Shown: positions 10,836 through 21,836, counted from the first letter of the stretch. The stretch is 60,000 nucleotides of DNA from Bolinopsis microptera (GCF_026151205.1 NC_087076.1:13193675-13253674); one strand, 5' to 3'. Translations and numbers: made by a program. The notes: a model not told the origin generated them from the letters alone.

Positions 10836-11300
10836 ACAGGGCACTAGTGACTAGCTAGTTATGAATTAGCTGATGATTCATTATCAATTATGAATTTTAT
10901 TTTATGATATACGTGTTTATTATATCGTCAATAAATCTAACAACATCTGATGTTGAACATCAATCAAGTCTCAATGTTATACTTTTATTCATTTTCGTAA
11001 TTTATATTCGTTATAATCTTTTAATCCACTATTTTGTTAGCAAGCACATCAAATTTCCTGCCAATTCAATATTCATCGTACATTCTACATCTTAAACTCT
11101 TCAAAAACTTGGGATTCAGCCTCAACATGTGAGTTCATAAATACATTTACGTACATTTTATAATAAAAAATCAATTGAAATTTAAGGCTATAGTTACTAG
11201 TTGCAAACTGTACCGAACCGTATGTAATATGTTATACTTAGAGTTAAATAGCCTATAATGACAAATCTACACAGGAATAGATAGATTTGATGAGGTCAAC

Positions 11301-11700
11301 GTGCTCACTGAGCACGATGACCTCATCAAATCTACCGAAAAGATTTTAAAAGAATCCGACCCTGTTGCCTATAGCTGGATATTATTTAAAATTGTATTTA
11401 CCATTCGAATATTTAACAATTCTAAATCAATAATATGTCGATGCTCCGGCAGGTTCTTTGTGATTCACTTGCAGAAATGCACGTTTCTTGGAAAGGCTGT
11501 GAGAAAGGAAACTTCAAAGTTGTTGAAATGACTAGTGAAGGATCTTCTGCTCTTTGAAATCAAAATGTGAGCAGTGCGGGTATTCTGGGTATTTAGACAA
11601 CACCCAAGTCGGCAGGGTGCATGCTTCAGAGAAGGTGTAAAGCTAAATATAGCTCTCTATTTCTCTATTTAGCTGCCTATGTTGTGGGCCTAGCATTATA
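11301..11700 (+). pseudogene. Mutator-like transposase fragment, copy 3
   Basis: Sequence from about 11531 matches 1-165 (TCTGCTCTTTGAAA, TATTCTGGGTATTTAGAC). Reading several frames, a CEKGNFKVVEMTSEG segment leads to KCEQCGYSGYLDN. This is the C-x2-C zinc-ribbon-like start characteristic of the Mutator-like transposase family, and it extends further N-terminally than copy 1. At least two frameshifts are present, and the downstream DGTWQKRG region is absent. Confidence 0.55.
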
Positions 11701-12465
11701 TATCACACCTGTCAACTGCAGGTATATTTTATTTTATTTTGTTTAAATGCATACGAGAGGAACGCAAGATAAAAGGCGTTCATTACAACCATGAGCGTGA
11801 CCCATATAAGAAGAACTGGAAGAGATGTTCTCCATGTTCCATTTCAGATTAACATGGAAAACAATAAAAAGTCACCACTCTAGAACTCTCTAAACTCAGA
11901 TTATGTAGAATATGCACTTGCTGAAAAGATTGCTCTGAATATAATTAATCCGCGAAAATGCAACATGTTCCCTTTGTTTAGGCAGAATTTGTTTAGGCAG
12001 AATTTACTGATACAGAGGACAACCCCTGTAAGATGATGGTTTGTGTAAACAACTATCTGGACAATCAGGGAGAATACAAGAAGGAGATGATCTGCAGACC
12101 AGATAAGGCTCTTTGGGTTAAGACTAAGAAAGTGCCATTTCACCTCCGATAACACAGCTCTTGCTGTTGTTACTTTACCAAGCACTTGTACTTAGTATGC
12201 GAAGTATTATGAACAAAACTACTTAGTCACCAAGTAAGATTGTCTGTGGAAAGAAATAATGAAAACATGAAATTATAATGCAGATAAAAGAAAAGTGATG
12301 ATAAAAAGTGATAAAAAGGTGTGACAAAACGAAATTTTGTTAAGAAAAGAATGAAAGGAATGAAAATAACTGGAATATTAAAACGTGATAAAAATTAGAT
12401 ATTACGATGATAAGCTATTTTGTTATTTTGAAGACATGGCTGCTAGGGTGCTCTTTTGTAACACT
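11700..12465. other. No gene seen
   Basis: AT-rich sequence. The minus frame at 11901-12185 has no recognisable domain and was not called. A short direct repeat lies at 11979-12005 (GGCAGAATTTGTTTAGGCAGAATTT). Confidence 0.5.
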
Positions 12466-13418
12466 TCACCTGCAGGAACACAACAGTCTTACGACAGGCT
12501 AACAGTGACTTTGAAGCTTCAGCTGCTGCAGAGAATCTTAACAACATAGGCCTTATCTCAGCATCGCTCGCCTCAGTAGACAGTGACAAACTCTGTGAGC
12601 AAATAGCCAAGATCAGCGACCTCACAAGCACCATCAATCTGGACAGTCTCAGCAATCAGCAGCAAAATGCAACGACTCCAGATTTTTGATCTTCACCTGC
12701 AACATCTCCTGATTAATAAAGATGGGTTGAAGTCTCATCAGGCTCAGATGACGAAGTTAGAAGCAGCACTGTCCTCATCATCCAGCTCTGTCACAGACTC
12801 CCTAGCCCACAGCATTGAACAGCTTGTTATATTTGATATTACATTTGTATTATATTTGATATTGTTATATGTTAACTAACCCTTTCATATCTTTTATAGC
12901 CTTTTATATGGATTGAAATAATCAGAGTATAACTTCTACCGCAAGAAACTAGATAATAACCAGTGCTCAACTTGCACAGCTTCAATCGCAACAAGCTGCA
13001 TTTGCAGCATCTGAAACACCTGCTTGCACTGCCACTCTTTCATCCTAACAACCCGGGAAGAAAGTCGAGTTCATGGAACAATATAGTGTGGCACATGAGG
13101 ACACATCTTAACGATGCACGGGTGGTGCCAGCCTGGTACACGTCGATTAACACAACATTCGACAGGTTCGAAGTCCAGATTGGAAAGACTTTGGTAGATG
13201 GTGCTCTGACATTTATTACAGGGGACATTCCATACAGGCGCTGGCCGAATCACTGCGTCTCGTTAAACAATATAAACATCTATTTTGGAGACCGGCAACA
13301 TGACGAGAAGTTCCTGGCACTAGTGTCAAGAGTGGCGTACGAGTGCCTGCAGGAGGCATTCATAGCGTCTGTCAAGGACGTGACGAAGGATCGTTCAGGC
13401 TTTATCCTTTATATATAA
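12465..13418 (+). pseudogene. Multi-exon unidentified gene segment
   Basis: Three coding-like pieces. The first (after CCTGCAG, about 12476) reads QANSDFEASAAAENLNNIG, then LASVDSDKLCEQIAKISD. The second (12690-12830) includes HQAQMTKLEAALSSSSSSV. The third (about 12963-13418) reads AQLAQLQSQQAAFAASE in one frame, and in another RTHLNDARVVPAWYTSIN, then DRFEVQIGKTLVDGALTF and VSRVAYECLQEAFIASVKD. The N-terminal parts look like coiled coil and the C-terminal part like a folded domain. I do not recognise it. The frame changes between pieces could be introns or frameshifts. The end is followed by the same intron and LYFP exon as in repeat copy B. Confidence 0.45.
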
Positions 13419-13549
13419 TATGTGCATGTATAAATTTATTGGTATTATAAATTATATCAACATTTTATGAACTCTGTGGTTGGTTAAATGACGTTAAAAA
13501 CATATTACATATTCTGTACTAATTTAGAACAATGACTAAATGTAATCTA

Positions 13550-14225
13550 GATATTATATTTAGATGAAGAGGAAAAGTTGTATTTCCCAACGGAAGGTGA
13601 GACTGTAGAACAGTCATCGGCTATCGTAACAACGAAAGTGAAAACGAAAGTAATAACGCTAAAGAACAACATGGGTCAAATGATCAGAAGAGATTCGCCT
13701 CAGATTGTTAGGAGCCATAAAAAATCCCGAACCAAAGAGCCTGAAAGTTATGGCTACTCTTAGTTATTCCTGTGTGCCATATTCAATAGTCTTTATTTAT
13801 TCTTCTTGATCTCTCATAATTTTTTAGTATTCATTTTAACAAATTTTTCTTTTCTGAATTTCAGAATTATTATTTTTCATCATTTTTCTTTCATCGTTAT
13901 TTTCTTTAATACCACTAAGTATTATTATTAGTTACAAAGCAAACTAATTTGATCTTATCAGTCTTTAGATGAATTCAAGCAACATTTAACAATCGATTGC
14001 TTAAGGAATAACAGACATAGGATTGGAGGACAGCTGTACCAATTCAACATGTATTCTAACGTCCTCAGTGCTGCTACTTTAAAGAGTATAGCAACATGAT
14101 AAACATTATAATTCATTCATTATTATTGTTATTTATAATGTCATAACATATAATTGTGATAAATTGCTACGAATACCTTCAATATAATGGTAAAATTAGT
14201 GATATTGCAAGTTTTAATTAGCTTA
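13550..14225 (+). repeat. Dispersed repeat, copy C
   Basis: Follows copies A and B from the LYFP exon to about 14215 but lacks the segment that carries the helical ORF. It lacks the 14-kb equivalent of the GTTTAACCCCCC stretch, a clean internal deletion relative to A and B. Confidence 0.75.
13563..13763 (+). CDS. 'LYFP' exon, repeat copy C
   Basis: After an acceptor-like TATTTAG the frame reads DEEEKLYFPTEGETVEQ, continues for about 45 residues rich in Lys/Thr/Ser (TTKVKTKVITLKNNMG), and stops at 13763 after EPESYGYS. Copies of the first part occur at 389, 6515 and, diverged, at 23292 (AKRKNLYFPKDDKSVQQ). The conserved frame between divergent copies supports real coding origin. The family is unknown. 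Confidence 0.45.
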   Translation, partial: DEEEKLYFPTEGETVEQSSAIVTTKVKTKVITLKNNMGQMIRRDSPQIVRSHKKSRTKEPESYGYS

Positions 14226-14289
14226 ATGGTATAATTTAAAGGAATATCACTTAAGTAGGAGTTATTACGAGATCGCCTGTGTTACCCAC

Positions 14290-14839
14290 TGGTCAGAGAG
14301 TGTCAACATGAGGGACCTCCGATTTATCAAGGAAGCAAAGGCTCTAGTCCAGAGCCACCTGAAACATGAAACGGGTTTAAAGGTTGCCTTCCCGGAATCT
14401 GCGGGGAAAGGAGGAACTCAGGAACCACGACAAGTGGTAACGTTTGTCGTCGGTTGTTGTACGAGAAATGGATAAGGGAAACACTGCTCGACCTCGTTCC
14501 AGAGAGGAATAGAAATAAACTCAGAGTTATTATTGTGAGATTGGCTGTTGCACTAAGGGTGATATAAGCTCAAAAAGGGAGTTACGTGAAGAGAAGGTTA
14601 CTGAGTTGGAGGCGTTTAACAGGGATAACACCAGTTAACCTCCCCCTCAGGTGAAGATATCACCCTCGGTTCATAAGCTTCTGGGACATTCGTGGGACCT
14701 TGTTGCTCTTAATGACAATTTTGGTTTGGGGACAGTATCAGAGGGTGGTATTGAGGCCTGTTGCAAGAGCGACTTCTACAAAGCAAACAAACGCAAAGTA
14801 CTTTTGACAAAAACTGTCCGACACAGGCCGGACAGTTGA
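14290..14839 (+). pseudogene. Transposase-like family, central/C-terminal part
   Basis: Frame pieces are GLKVAFPESAGKGGT, then (shifted) GTTTSGNVCRRLL followed by IRETLLDLVPERNRNK, and after a gap KISPSVHKLLGHSWDL and FGLGTVSEGGIEACCK, ending at 14839. The order 'GGTT-GN-ARRLL' then 'SPS-HK-L-HS...LG-LSEE--EA-NK' is typical of a large unnamed protein family found in many copies in aphid, cnidarian and other invertebrate genomes and presumed transposon-derived. This is recalled knowledge, not a search. There are at least two frameshifts. Confidence 0.5.
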
Positions 14840-15324
14840 TCAGCTGTGTAAGGGACCAGTGTTCCTATTTCAGTGAGGAAAAGAGTGAGTTCTCCTATTA
14901 GATTATTATATGAAAAACTCAAATAATATTAATAATAATTTTATCACCTTCAATAAAATATTTATGTATGGCAGTTTTGACAAATTTTGTTATTCTATAT
15001 ATATACTAAGCAGTGTTCGAATCGGTTTATTTTCTGGATACAAAAGGGTTTTGATTGCCCGTTTGAAGGGATGGAGGAACAGTAGACAGATGACGAAAAA
15101 AAGAGGAGGTTTCGCCATCCAGTATTAAACTATGTGTTATTCATACCAGGAATTTCATTGCAATTTTTAATAGAAGTCTTCATTTAAAATGGGATATTAT
15201 ATAAGGTTCAACATTTGCCCAAATGATAAAGTATTTTTAGAAACTAGGCCAGGGGAGACAAAATATCAGAATATATCTACCAGAAAGCAGATTTGATCTC
15301 CAAGAAGTACAGCTAATTAGCTGT

Positions 15325-15507
15325 GTGCTACAACGAAAGTTCTCTACGTTTTGTTGGCTACTATTCTCAAGAAGAAAGGCGAGAAGGAGGACAGTGAATC
15401 CCTTAAAAGCAGAGTTAACCTAGCAACATCAGTACTTCTAAACCTTGCAAACCAGGATCTCAATGTCTACTCCGCGAAGCTCGGATTGCAGCAGGTTGCA
15501 GCAGGTT
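15325..15507 (+). CDS. Exon of unidentified (transposase-like?) gene
   Basis: An open frame reads ATTKVLYVLLATILKKKGEK and later NLANQDLNVYSAKLGLQQ, ending at a donor-like CAG|GTTAGC (15508). The composition and hydrophobic spacing are those of a folded helical domain. It lies between two pieces attributable to the same transposase-like family, so it may be part of a second copy. The acceptor is not certain (CTAATTAG near 15320). Confidence 0.4.
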
Positions 15508-15559
15508 AGCAGCCTTACCATAATTTAAAGTCCAACTTTAGCTGAAATGATATAGCCAT

Positions 15560-15670
15560 TAACCTTCAGATAACTTGGACTGCTGGACATCAGTTAACAT
15601 AAGTACAAATGCAGAACGCCCAGATCAACCTAGCTAGTGTGCTTGGTAGTTCTCGAGTCAAAAAAAGGGT
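15560..15670 (+). pseudogene. Exon-like repeat 'GHQLT', copy 3
   Basis: The nucleotides align with 2925-2992 and 9826-9885 but carry an extra CTGCT and a stop within the frame. The frame continues into QINLASVLGSSRVKK. Confidence 0.3.
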
Positions 15671-16020
15671 AAAATAAGATGAAAATTGCCTTACACTCAT
15701 CTTTTTATTCACAGTAAGTATATTGAAAACGCCTTGATGAATAATGCTTTCTTAAAAGTATAATGTTAAGAATTCGGCTACAGGGCGATTCTGGAATTAT
15801 CAGAGAAGTATGTATATACAAAGCAAAAAAGTAATTTTTTTCGATGACATCCGAAAAGATGTAACAGGTTAGTTAATACATCCTAATTAACATTTCATTA
15901 GACGCATAATGGTTGCCTACTTATAACATATTATGCACATATTATTTCACTACTCAGAAGTAGCTTGAGATGTGGATGTACAGCTCTGCTGTATTATCTC
16001 AAGCTTATCCCATTATTTCA

Positions 16021-16204
16021 GATCATATCCCTACCCCACACCAACTCAACGCTCACTGTCAGCATCCAACCCGAAATATATAATGTAATCAGCATGGTTG
16101 ATGGCAAAATGGTTTCAATTATGCAAGGAGATGGGGGCAGTCCTTGCCACATCAACATCACACCAACAACTGCTCAAATAAACGACAGGATTCAACTCGA
16201 TTAA
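16021..16204 (+). pseudogene. Transposase-like family, 'MVDGK' exon
   Basis: After an acceptor TATTTCAG at 16020 the frame reads IISLPHTNSTLTVSIQPEIY and MVDGKMVSIMQGDGGSPC and stops at 16204. The 'MVDGKV--LQGDSG--CHYC' pattern with a following TQANDP-like segment belongs, from memory, to the same unnamed multi-copy invertebrate family as 14290-14839, but from an earlier part of the protein. The second Cys of the CHYC-like motif is lost (CHIN). A copy of its end and 3' flank recurs at 17575-17700. Confidence 0.45.
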
Positions 16205-16276
16205 TCAAGGTTGAACCTTATCAATTTAAAACAGGTATAATATTTTAAAAACCATTAAGTATTATATAGACAGGAA
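16205..16276 (+). repeat. Direct repeat partner of 17575-17700
   Basis: The stretch from about 16155 to 16285 (AACTGCTCAAATAAACGACA... to ATATAGACAGGAATGA) recurs at 17575-17700 with few changes. At 16277 it is joined to repeat copy D, while at 17700 it continues differently, so 16277 is an insertion or recombination joint. Confidence 0.75.
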
Positions 16277-16780
16277 TGACCTCCCAGAGATGCAGAGCTG
16301 TTTGGGCGTCTCAAATCTAGGGCAGGTGGTGGAAGATAACTCCTGACTAGAGGATCGCCTGATAGACTCTATGGTCAGTGCATTACATCTGCACATCAGA
16401 ACAGGTTCGCGGGAGGTCACCCGGCGGTTCTTGAGGCAGAAACTTAAGAGGAAGATATGGGATATAAAGAACAAGAAAAATTCCGAACAATATAATGAAT
16501 GGTGTGAGCAAACCATGACTTTATATGACTCTCAAAAGGACACACCACCTAGTGCAAGTGCTTTAGACTTCTAACGTTCTCAGTGCTGCTACTTTAAAAA
16601 GTATAGCAACATGATAAACATTATCATTCTTTTTTTATTGTTACATTATTCATAATGTCATAACATATTGTGATAAATTGCTACGAATACCTTCAATATA
16701 ATGGTAAAATTGGTGATATTGCAAGTTTTAAATAGTGTAATGGTATAATTTAAAGGAATATCACTAAAGTACAGCAATTG
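16277..16780 (+). repeat. Dispersed repeat, copy D (with helical ORF C-terminus)
   Basis: Starts abruptly inside the helical ORF (GAGATGCAGAGCTGTTTGGG). It reads through SMVSALHLHIRTGSREVTRR and a basic stretch, and ends EQTMTLYDSQKDTPPSASAL at a stop at 16574. This is the longest C-terminus of the family. One stop codon replaces Cys in the 'NSCLED' segment. The 3' part matches the sequence downstream of the LYFP exon in copies A-C. Confidence 0.7.
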
Positions 16781-17998
16781 CACAGTACACTTGGGCCGGA
16801 TACTCCACAGTCTCGGCCCAAGTGGAAATTTTAAAACATCGATTTATAAACGGATTATCGTTTACTGTAATTATGAATTTTTTAATTGTTTAGCTAATTG
16901 GTTAGACACCCTTAGAAAAGCAAGTAAAAATTATTTCATTTATAACGAAAAGCCACACACTTTTTAATATTTTTATCAACTTATGTGCAATAGTGCATGC
17001 ATCATCAATAAATACTGTTTATATATAAATACAAAACCCCCTATCACTTTTAAGCTCTATTTGTTTATTGTTAATACACGACACAGGCTCTCCCAATAGA
17101 GCATCGTGGATCACAGCAGGAAAGGATGGCAAACACCGCCCCAGTAAACCTCGGGAATCAGGCAGGGAAGTACAGAGGCACAGGGCCACAGGAACAAGCA
17201 GAGACAGGAGGGCTAACAAAGCCCTTAAAAGGTATCAAAGGGACAGGTAAACGAAGTTAAAACTGCTAGTGGTGGGTACCAAAAGGTACCTTACTATAGA
17301 ACTATATTGAATCAAATAAAATCTGTGGTATTAAGATTACATCCTTGTAATATTTGGATCACTATCACTATCATGACACGTTAGTTTTTTTTTCAAGATT
17401 GTCATGTGTTTGCAAGTTAGCTTATTTATAAATAAGTAAATATTGTTTATAAACTCACTCATTGTTTATAAACTCACTCATTCATTCAAATCACAATCCA
17501 TGACAGATCATGATAATATCAGTATATGAAAAACAAATGTTCATTCTTATAGCGGCACTGCATCACACCAATTAACGAACACCAACAACTGCTCAAATAA
17601 ACGACAGGATTGAACTTGATTAATCAAGGTTGAACCTTATCAATTTAAAACAGGTATAATACTTTAAAAACCATCAAGTATTATATAGACAGGAATGAAC
17701 TAAAATTTTTAAAACACAGCGTTGGGTCACAACAATATTTAGTTTGGTGGAAATGCTAAAATAGCTTAAAAAGTTAGTTTGTTTATTGTTTATTGTTTAA
17801 TTTCAATTAAATTCAGCAAAAGTGTTGAACTAAAAGCGTACTCTGTATTTTTGCTTATCTAGGAATGCTTATTACTTTAGATGAAAGGTTTTACAACTTT
17901 TTAAAGAGATCCGAGGGAGGAGAGAGATAAGATTATATTATATTTAAAGATCAGAACTCGAAAAGAGTGCACATTGTTAGTTGACTATGTTGCGATCG
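16781..17998. other. No gene seen
   Basis: AT-rich sequence with small direct repeats (TATTGTTTATAAACTCACTCAT, duplicated at about 17444-17480) and the 17575-17700 repeat described above. Short opposing ORFs at 17019-17250 are overlapping shadows of one another, and neither shows a domain. Confidence 0.5.
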
Positions 17999-19612
17999 TA
18001 TAGACAGGGGGGGGGGGGGGCCAATGGCATAAAATGGCATAAAATGGCATAAAATGGAGACTTTTTCTATGGAGAAAATGGAAAAACCCATGAGTAATTC
18101 TCCATTTTCTCCATTTTATGCCATGAATTTTGTCTTCAAATTTTGATCTTTAACACCTAAATTGGACATCCTAACATGAACATGTTTATTTACGCTTACT
18201 AGGGGCGTAACAAGCTTATGAAAGCTCATAGTAGGCTACTAGATGCTTATACTAGGTTAGTAGAGGCACACTTCAGGCAAACTCATAATTACTCAAGCCT
18301 AGTGTAAAGTTATTTCTACAGGCTACAGCAGGAGTGAGTAATAGGGGAGAGTAATTATAGGCACTGAGAAGTGAGACCTACATCCTCGAAAGTCGAAACA
18401 AGCTCGCACTGCAAAGGGGAGGCCTGCCTTCCGAGATCGCATTACTAGGGGGAAGCCTCGAGTCCAAATTTGTGTATCTAGGGGTAGGTGCAGACTTCGA
18501 TAAACCGAAAAACCAAAAAAATATTTTCGGCTAATAATGAAGAGGGTAGCATGAAACGTGGAGAAAAGTGGTTTTTAGAAAAACTTTGAAAAATTTTGAC
18601 TTAGAAAATTTTCGGCCCGAGTCATTCTCGATACGTACCTCTCGTATCGAGAGCTCACGATTCCGAGCTCGTGTTGCAAAGGGGAGGCCTGCCTTCCGAG
18701 ATCGCATTACCAGGGGGAAGCCTCGAGTCCAAATTTGTGTATCGAGGGGTAGGTGCAGACTTCGATAAACCGAAAAACCAAAAAAAAAATTTCGGCTAAT
18801 AATGAAGAGAGTAGCATGAAACGTGGAGAAAAGTGGTTTTTAGAAAAACTTTGAAAAATTTTGAATTAGAAAATTTTCGGCCGAGTCATTCTCGATACGT
18901 ACCTCTCGTATCGAGAGCTCCCGATTCCGAGCTCGTATTGCAAAGGGGAGGCCTGCCTTCCGAGATCGCATTACCAGGGGGAAGCCTCGAGTCCAAAATT
19001 GTGTACCGAGGGGTAATTTTCTAAGTCAAAATTTTTCAAAGTTTTTCTGAAAAACACTTTTCTCCACGTTTCATGCTACCTTGTTCATTATAAGCCGAAA
19101 ATATTTTTTCGGTCAAAATTTTTCAAATTTTTTCTGAAGACCGCTTTTCTCCACGTTTCATGCTACCCTGTTCATTATTTGCCGAAAATATTTTTTCGAA
19201 GTCCACACCTTCCCCTCGATACACAATTGTGGACTCGAGGTAATGCGATCTCGGAAGGCAGGCCTCCCCTTTGCAACACGAGCACGGAATCGGGAGCTCT
19301 CGATACGGGAGGTACGTATCGAAAATGACTCGGACCGAACATTTTTTTCTAAGTCAACATTTTTCAAAGTTTTTCTGAAAACCACTTTTCTCCATGTTTC
19401 ATGATACCCTGTTCATTATTGGCCGAAAATATCTTTTTTTTAAATAATTTTTCTCGAAATTCTAAATTTTTCAGGTTTTCAATGGCATAAAATGGCATAA
19501 AATGGCATAAAATGGAGACTTTTTCTATGGAGAAAATGGAAAAACCCATGAGTAATTCTCCATTTTCTCCATTTATGCCATTGGCCCCCCCCCCCCCCCC
19601 CCCCTATAGACA
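17999..19612. mobile_element. G/C-tract-ended DNA element 1 (non-autonomous, hAT-like TSD)
   Basis: Element 18007-19604 starts with 14 G followed by CCAATGGCATAAAATGG and ends with the inverse (CCATTTATGCCATTGG then 20 C). Both sides are flanked by a perfect 8-bp duplication TATAGACA (17999-18006, 19605-19612). An 8-bp duplication is the hAT hallmark. A ~105-bp hairpin-forming module (three ATGGCATAAA units, then ATGGAGAAAATGG ... CCATTTTCTCCAT) is present at both ends in the same orientation. The interior holds about 265-bp units, at least two in direct and two in inverted order, each with AGCATGAAACGTGGAGAAAA and GAGGCCTGCCTTCCGAGATC. There is no transposase gene, so mobilisation would be in trans. 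Confidence 0.85.
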
Positions 19613-20250
19613 AGACAAGATCGCAAGTAGCCATGTTTGGTGGCAAACTGTACCAGTTTAATAGTTCAGAGCTGAGGTCCTGATCCCCGAAAGAGGATGA
19701 ACTGTGCTCTGAAGAAAATAATTCATTCGATAAATGACACTTAAAATAAAAATAATAGCATTCAGGTATTCAGTCAATTATTGAATAATTATGGAATCTT
19801 TCGGAGGAACCAACAACAACGCTAAGTAAAGGGCTAAGAGTAAGAAGGATTATATTCACGTAATACTTGACATATTAATACAATATGGTGTTCCTGATGT
19901 AAACTCCATAAATTTTATTTTTGGGGTCATCTGAAAAACTTAGTCTATGGAGATCCTGTTCCCAAAAGTGTGGAAGAACTGAAATAAAGAAATGTTTTAG
20001 TCACTAATCAGCCTACTTGTTTGGGGTCAACAATGTCGACTGTCGGGGACTCTTTCGGTTTTACGGATTCTTCCTGTATTACTATCCACACGTTTGAGAT
20101 TTCTTGTTTTAACCACTGGTTTCATTTGTACCTATAGGCCGATTATTTTAAATAAAAGGAAAAAGTTAAAAGAGGGATTATAAAAGGATTGGGTGCCAAC
20201 TAATTATGCAGATTATTTTTTCCCTTTCGATATTAACAAAATCATACTTT
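19613..20250. other. No gene seen
   Basis: AT-rich sequence without supported features. Confidence 0.5.
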
Positions 20251-20533
20251 GCAGAGCTGGTTGCTTGCAAAAAGGTGGTCAAGAATCTTAGGAAAGTGCT
20301 ACCAGCAGATATTCTACACGAAGGAAATGCCATTCATTGACATTGAGTTGACCGACGGCATTATCACGGTCATAACCGACCACATGCACAAGATCAAGGA
20401 CGCTGCTAGTATCAGCAAATTAATCCCTTACCTAAGCACCATGGTAGTAAAAGATACCATGGTGATTATAAAAGACAAATTTGAAAAAGAATGTATTCTT
20501 GTGGACAATGACCTGCGATTGAAACATACATAA
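20251..20533 (+). pseudogene. Duplicated exon pair, member 1
   Basis: After a TTTGCAG acceptor (20254) one frame reads ELVACKKVVKNLRKVLPADI, then stops after GNAIH. The shifted frame continues with ELTDGIITVITDHMHKIKD and KLIPYLSTMVVKDTMVIIKD. The latter segment recurs at 20794-20945, so a single-base frameshift probably lies near 20335. A helical, mixed-charge protein is predicted. The family is not recognised. Confidence 0.4.
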
Positions 20534-20789
20534 TAAAATTTCCAGTGCGCGTGAAAAATCACCTAGTTTTATTCTGTGTACTATTTCATTACTATAATTT
20601 ATTAGCGACTACCCCAATGAAATAGATAAACGAAAAAGTTTTTATTCGTTTCTACAGGAAATTTATGAGTTCCATTTTAACAGTATTTAAGCATAACTAT
20701 TAACCTCATTCAGTATGTTCCGATTAACTAGCGACTGTCCGATTAAAATACATTAATTGGTGTTCCGGCGTTCGTTATGCATTTGAACT

Positions 20790-21033
20790 TACGGTGTTAA
20801 CCGACGGTAATATCACGGCGATGACCGACCACCTGCACAAGATTAAGGACGCTGCTAATATCCGCCAATTAATCCCTTATTTAAGTACCATGATAGTAGA
20901 AGATACCATGGTGATTATAAGAGACATTTTTGAAGAGGAATATATGAGTAAGAAAGAGTTAAGAAAGAGTGGTATTATAGCACGGGCTTTCAATTCACCT
21001 GTTGGATTTTTTCTCTCCTCTATCATATTCTAG
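20790..21033 (+). pseudogene. Duplicated exon pair, member 2
   Basis: Reads VLTDGNITAMTDHLHKIKD and LIPYLSTMIVEDTMVIIRD, about 75 per cent identical in protein to 20345-20500. It lacks the upstream ELVACKK part. The 3' flanks of both members are also related (GTTTTTATTCGTTTCTACAGGAAATTT at 20637 and a similar stretch at 21165), so a unit of about 0.55 kb was duplicated in tandem. Confidence 0.45.
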
Positions 21034-21351
21034 TCAAATTTAGCAGTGCTTTAAATCATTAATAAATATGATATCGCTGTTCCATCATTCGACCTTAACT
21101 GGTATAATTAGTAATAGCCATACCCAATTTATCCTACTTTGTGTTATTGATTAAATTTTGTTTTTCATTTTGACAGGAAATTTAAGAGATTAACTTTTAA
21201 GTATTGAAGTATAACCATTAACCTGTAAGTTATATTCGATTAATGATTCCAGCAAAACAAGAATGACCTGTAATCGGATTAAAATCTGCAAACTTTTACA
21301 TAATATATAATTATTGTGTTTATTGCGCAATACCCTGAGGAAAAAGAGGGG

Positions 21352-21775
21352 ATAGTTTGTTTTGTCTGTTTTTTTCTGTTTTTGTCCGCCCGAGGAGGAG
21401 GAGGGGGAGGAGGACTAAGGACGAGGAGGACTGAGGAGGACGACGACTACGAGGAGGACTGATGAGAAGAAGGAGGAGGACTGAGGATGACTGAGTAGGA
21501 GGACTGAGGAAGAGGAGGACTGAGCTGAGGAGGACAGAGGAGGACGACTAAAGATGAGGAGGAAGACTGAGGAAGAGGACTGAGGAAAAGGACTGAGGAG
21601 GTGGAGGACTGAGCAGGAGGAGGAAGGAGGAGGAAGCATCTAAATGTTATTTCTATAACATTTTATGTCTGTTTTTGTTTGTTTTGTCTGTTTTTGTCCG
21701 CCCTACTTTTTGTCTGTTTTGAAAATATAGGGTACCAAACGGACAAAAACATGACACCCCCCCCCCCCCCCCCCC
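21352..21775. repeat. GAGGAGGACT purine tract ending in C19, possible third G/C-tract element
   Basis: A purine-rich minisatellite (GAGGAGGACTGA units, 21390-21640) is bracketed by two direct copies of GTTTGTTTTGTCTG...GTCCGCCC (about 21357 and 21678). It ends ACAAAAACATGACA plus 19 C (21757-21775). The architecture (same module at both ends, C tract at the right) recalls the elements at 18.0 and 37.2 kb. The left G tract is only GGGG and no target duplication was found. Confidence 0.5.
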
Positions 21776-21836
21776 TTATCTATATCGCTATTGGTGTTAA
21801 ATTTTCAAAAATACCATTACCATCCGCATCCCACAG

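Noticed and set aside
13160-13180. GGTTCGAAGTCC resembles a tRNA B box
   Set aside because: No A box at the right distance, no cloverleaf could be folded by eye, and it sits inside an open coding-like frame.
18568-19385. Three similar ORFs of 60-75 codons (MVFRKTLKN...)
   Set aside because: They are translations of the ~265-bp repeat units inside the G/C-tract element. The inverted units give the same frames on the other strand, and no start or splice context is conserved.
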